Below, in pieces: positions 6,353 to 6,412 of a DNA stretch of 6,412 nucleotides (its first letter is position 1; each line of letters opens with the position of its first letter). The notes below the pieces were generated by a model, which worked only from the letters and a program-made list of their open reading frames with translations, did not search any database and was not told the origin of the DNA. Source of the stretch: Globobulimina sp. (taxonomy: Eukaryota > Foraminifera > Rotaliida); assembly GCA_003354225.1 (NCBI GenBank), contig PIVH01000295.1:1-6412 (forward strand), given 5' to 3'. A program made the translations under genes and the position numbers.

Positions 6353-6412
6353 TAATTCAACAACTAAATTCGCTCACAAATCATCAAAAACATTTAATAT
6401 TGTGTCGAATCG

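Overview
The window looks like eukaryotic nuclear DNA, AT-rich by eye, read with the standard code (TGA is used as a stop). It holds one very large gene on the minus strand, about 5.4 kb and 1803 codons, nearly filling positions 941-6352, plus about 940 bases of non-coding DNA beyond its 3' end. The protein has asparagine/lysine-rich linkers, a TPR-like helical repeat array, a DENN module and a PH-like C-terminus. This combination, and a likely 54-base AT-rich GT-AG intron near the start codon, rule out a bacterial source. The coding region is otherwise intron-free, which fits an intron-poor protist or a compact invertebrate genome. I cannot name the lineage.

Gene layout, read on the minus strand from the right: a short 5' leader with an in-frame TGA 24 bases before the ATG (6353-6412); a short first exon carrying a 19-bp DNA repeat (6276-6328); the likely 54-base intron (6220-6273); an N-terminal helical region; TPR-like repeats (about 5323-4241); a charged linker with a short glycine run (about 4240-3965); a second helical block (about 3964-3329); a lysine/asparagine/serine-rich basic linker (about 3313-3068); a less conserved stretch where an upstream DENN subdomain would be expected; the central DENN domain (about 2350-1973); an N-rich insert; the downstream DENN subdomain (about 1675-1433); and a PH-like C-terminus (about 1315-968). 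DENN proteins usually activate Rab GTPases, so the best guess is a membrane-traffic Rab exchange factor whose TPR and PH parts supply partner and membrane binding.

The 3' flank (1-940) has no convincing gene but is unusually rich in inverted repeats. The largest is a near-palindrome of two 91-92-base arms (510-703, about 91% identical) bounded by TA, which looks like a foldback or MITE-type element. Four smaller inverted repeats lie at 22-82, 292-380, 740-773 and 784-833. Minus-strand AATAAA/ATTAAA-type motifs cluster at 171-193, so the large gene's 3' UTR could run through most of these hairpins. A 25-codon hydrophobic, signal-peptide-like frame on the plus strand (66-143) ends on a plausible splice donor and is a weak candidate for the first exon of a convergent gene.
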